Positions 61,130-61,165 of a DNA stretch of 61,165 nucleotides are shown here, piece by piece; within the stretch, counting starts at the first letter, position 1; each line of letters begins with the position of its first letter. This DNA comes from an uncultured Butyrivibrio sp. (GTDB lineage Bacteria > Bacillota > Clostridia > Lachnospirales > Lachnospiraceae): the NCBI GenBank assembly GCA_947168335.1, contig CAMVLM010000004.1, forward strand, positions 1-61,165, read 5' to 3'. The position numbers were made by a program, and so were the translations under genes. A model generated the notes under the pieces. The model was not told the origin of the DNA. It saw nothing but the letters and a program-made list of their open reading frames with translations, and did no database searches.

Positions 61130-61165
61130 TGCCTAGACTCGGAATCGAACCAAGGACACGAGGAT
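61130..61165 (-). tRNA. tRNA, 3' portion only (isotype not determinable)
   Basis: On the minus strand the last 36 nt of a tRNA are seen: part of the anticodon stem (TCCTC), variable loop GTGTC, T arm CTTGG-TTCGATT-CCGAG, acceptor 3' strand TCTAGGC and discriminator A (61130). CCA is not encoded and a T-run follows. The anticodon lies beyond the edge; an A before TCCTC fits tRNA-Phe among others. Confidence 0.9.

Overview
The window looks like a chromosomal segment of a low-to-moderate GC Gram-positive anaerobe of the Lachnospiraceae, most likely Butyrivibrio or a close relative. The evidence is gene content: an mgl sugar importer beside a YesM/YesN-type sensor pair, GH120, GH27 and GH13 glycosidases, an archaeal/eukaryal-type ProS, a sufCBDSU operon, ATP-dependent PEP carboxykinase, and Bacillus-like gene clusters without their sporulation genes. 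The genus is inferred, not shown. Nearly all genes lie on the minus strand. Plus-strand exceptions are tRNA-Lys (42180), an ArsP_2-family permease (49274) and pckA (58630).

Sugar uptake and sensing (1-16174). In transcription order: a degenerate GGDEF protein; mglB, mglA and mglC; a small membrane protein; a response regulator; a histidine kinase; a membrane-anchored sugar-binding protein; and a second MglB-like lipoprotein. These are followed by an OGG1-type DNA glycosylase carrying a CPCC domain, thiamine pyrophosphokinase, a PHP phosphoesterase, and an MsmX-type ATPase with a permease cut by the window edge. The layout suggests a binding-protein/kinase/regulator sensor controlling a galactose/glucose-type importer. 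The mgl intergenic spaces hold structured repeats, and a roughly 172-nt hairpin follows mglC.

Central metabolism and envelope (16326-25124). This part holds an acyltransferase, class II fructose-bisphosphate aldolase with its own promoter, and a run of a GH13 enzyme followed by two very large polytopic membrane proteins.

Core cluster (25277-34543). The order is proS, cca, a PEGA-domain secreted protein, rqcP, divIC, tilS, hpt, ftsH. It resembles the Bacillus yabO-divIC-spoIIE-tilS-hpt-ftsH region, but yabP, yabQ and spoIIE are absent.

Glycan and accessory region (34650-43690). It contains an SGNH/MBOAT O-acylation pair, a rhodanese-domain protein, a GH27 alpha-galactosidase broken by an internal deletion that removes the nucleophile, and a GH120 beta-xylosidase. 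tRNA-Lys(CUU), an autoregulated-looking XRE/membrane-protein pair, and a candidate small RNA of about 205 nt with four hairpins follow.

Fe-S assembly and DNA/RNA maintenance (43841-61165). The suf operon faces the ArsP_2 permease. Next come a lipoprotein, a membrane-anchored Mrr-type nuclease domain, and the conserved run yaaO-like decarboxylase, Gmk-like kinase (in the tmk position), yaaR, holB, ricT, trmN6-like, rsmI. pckA is divergent from this run, and an HD protein and the 3' end of a tRNA close the window.
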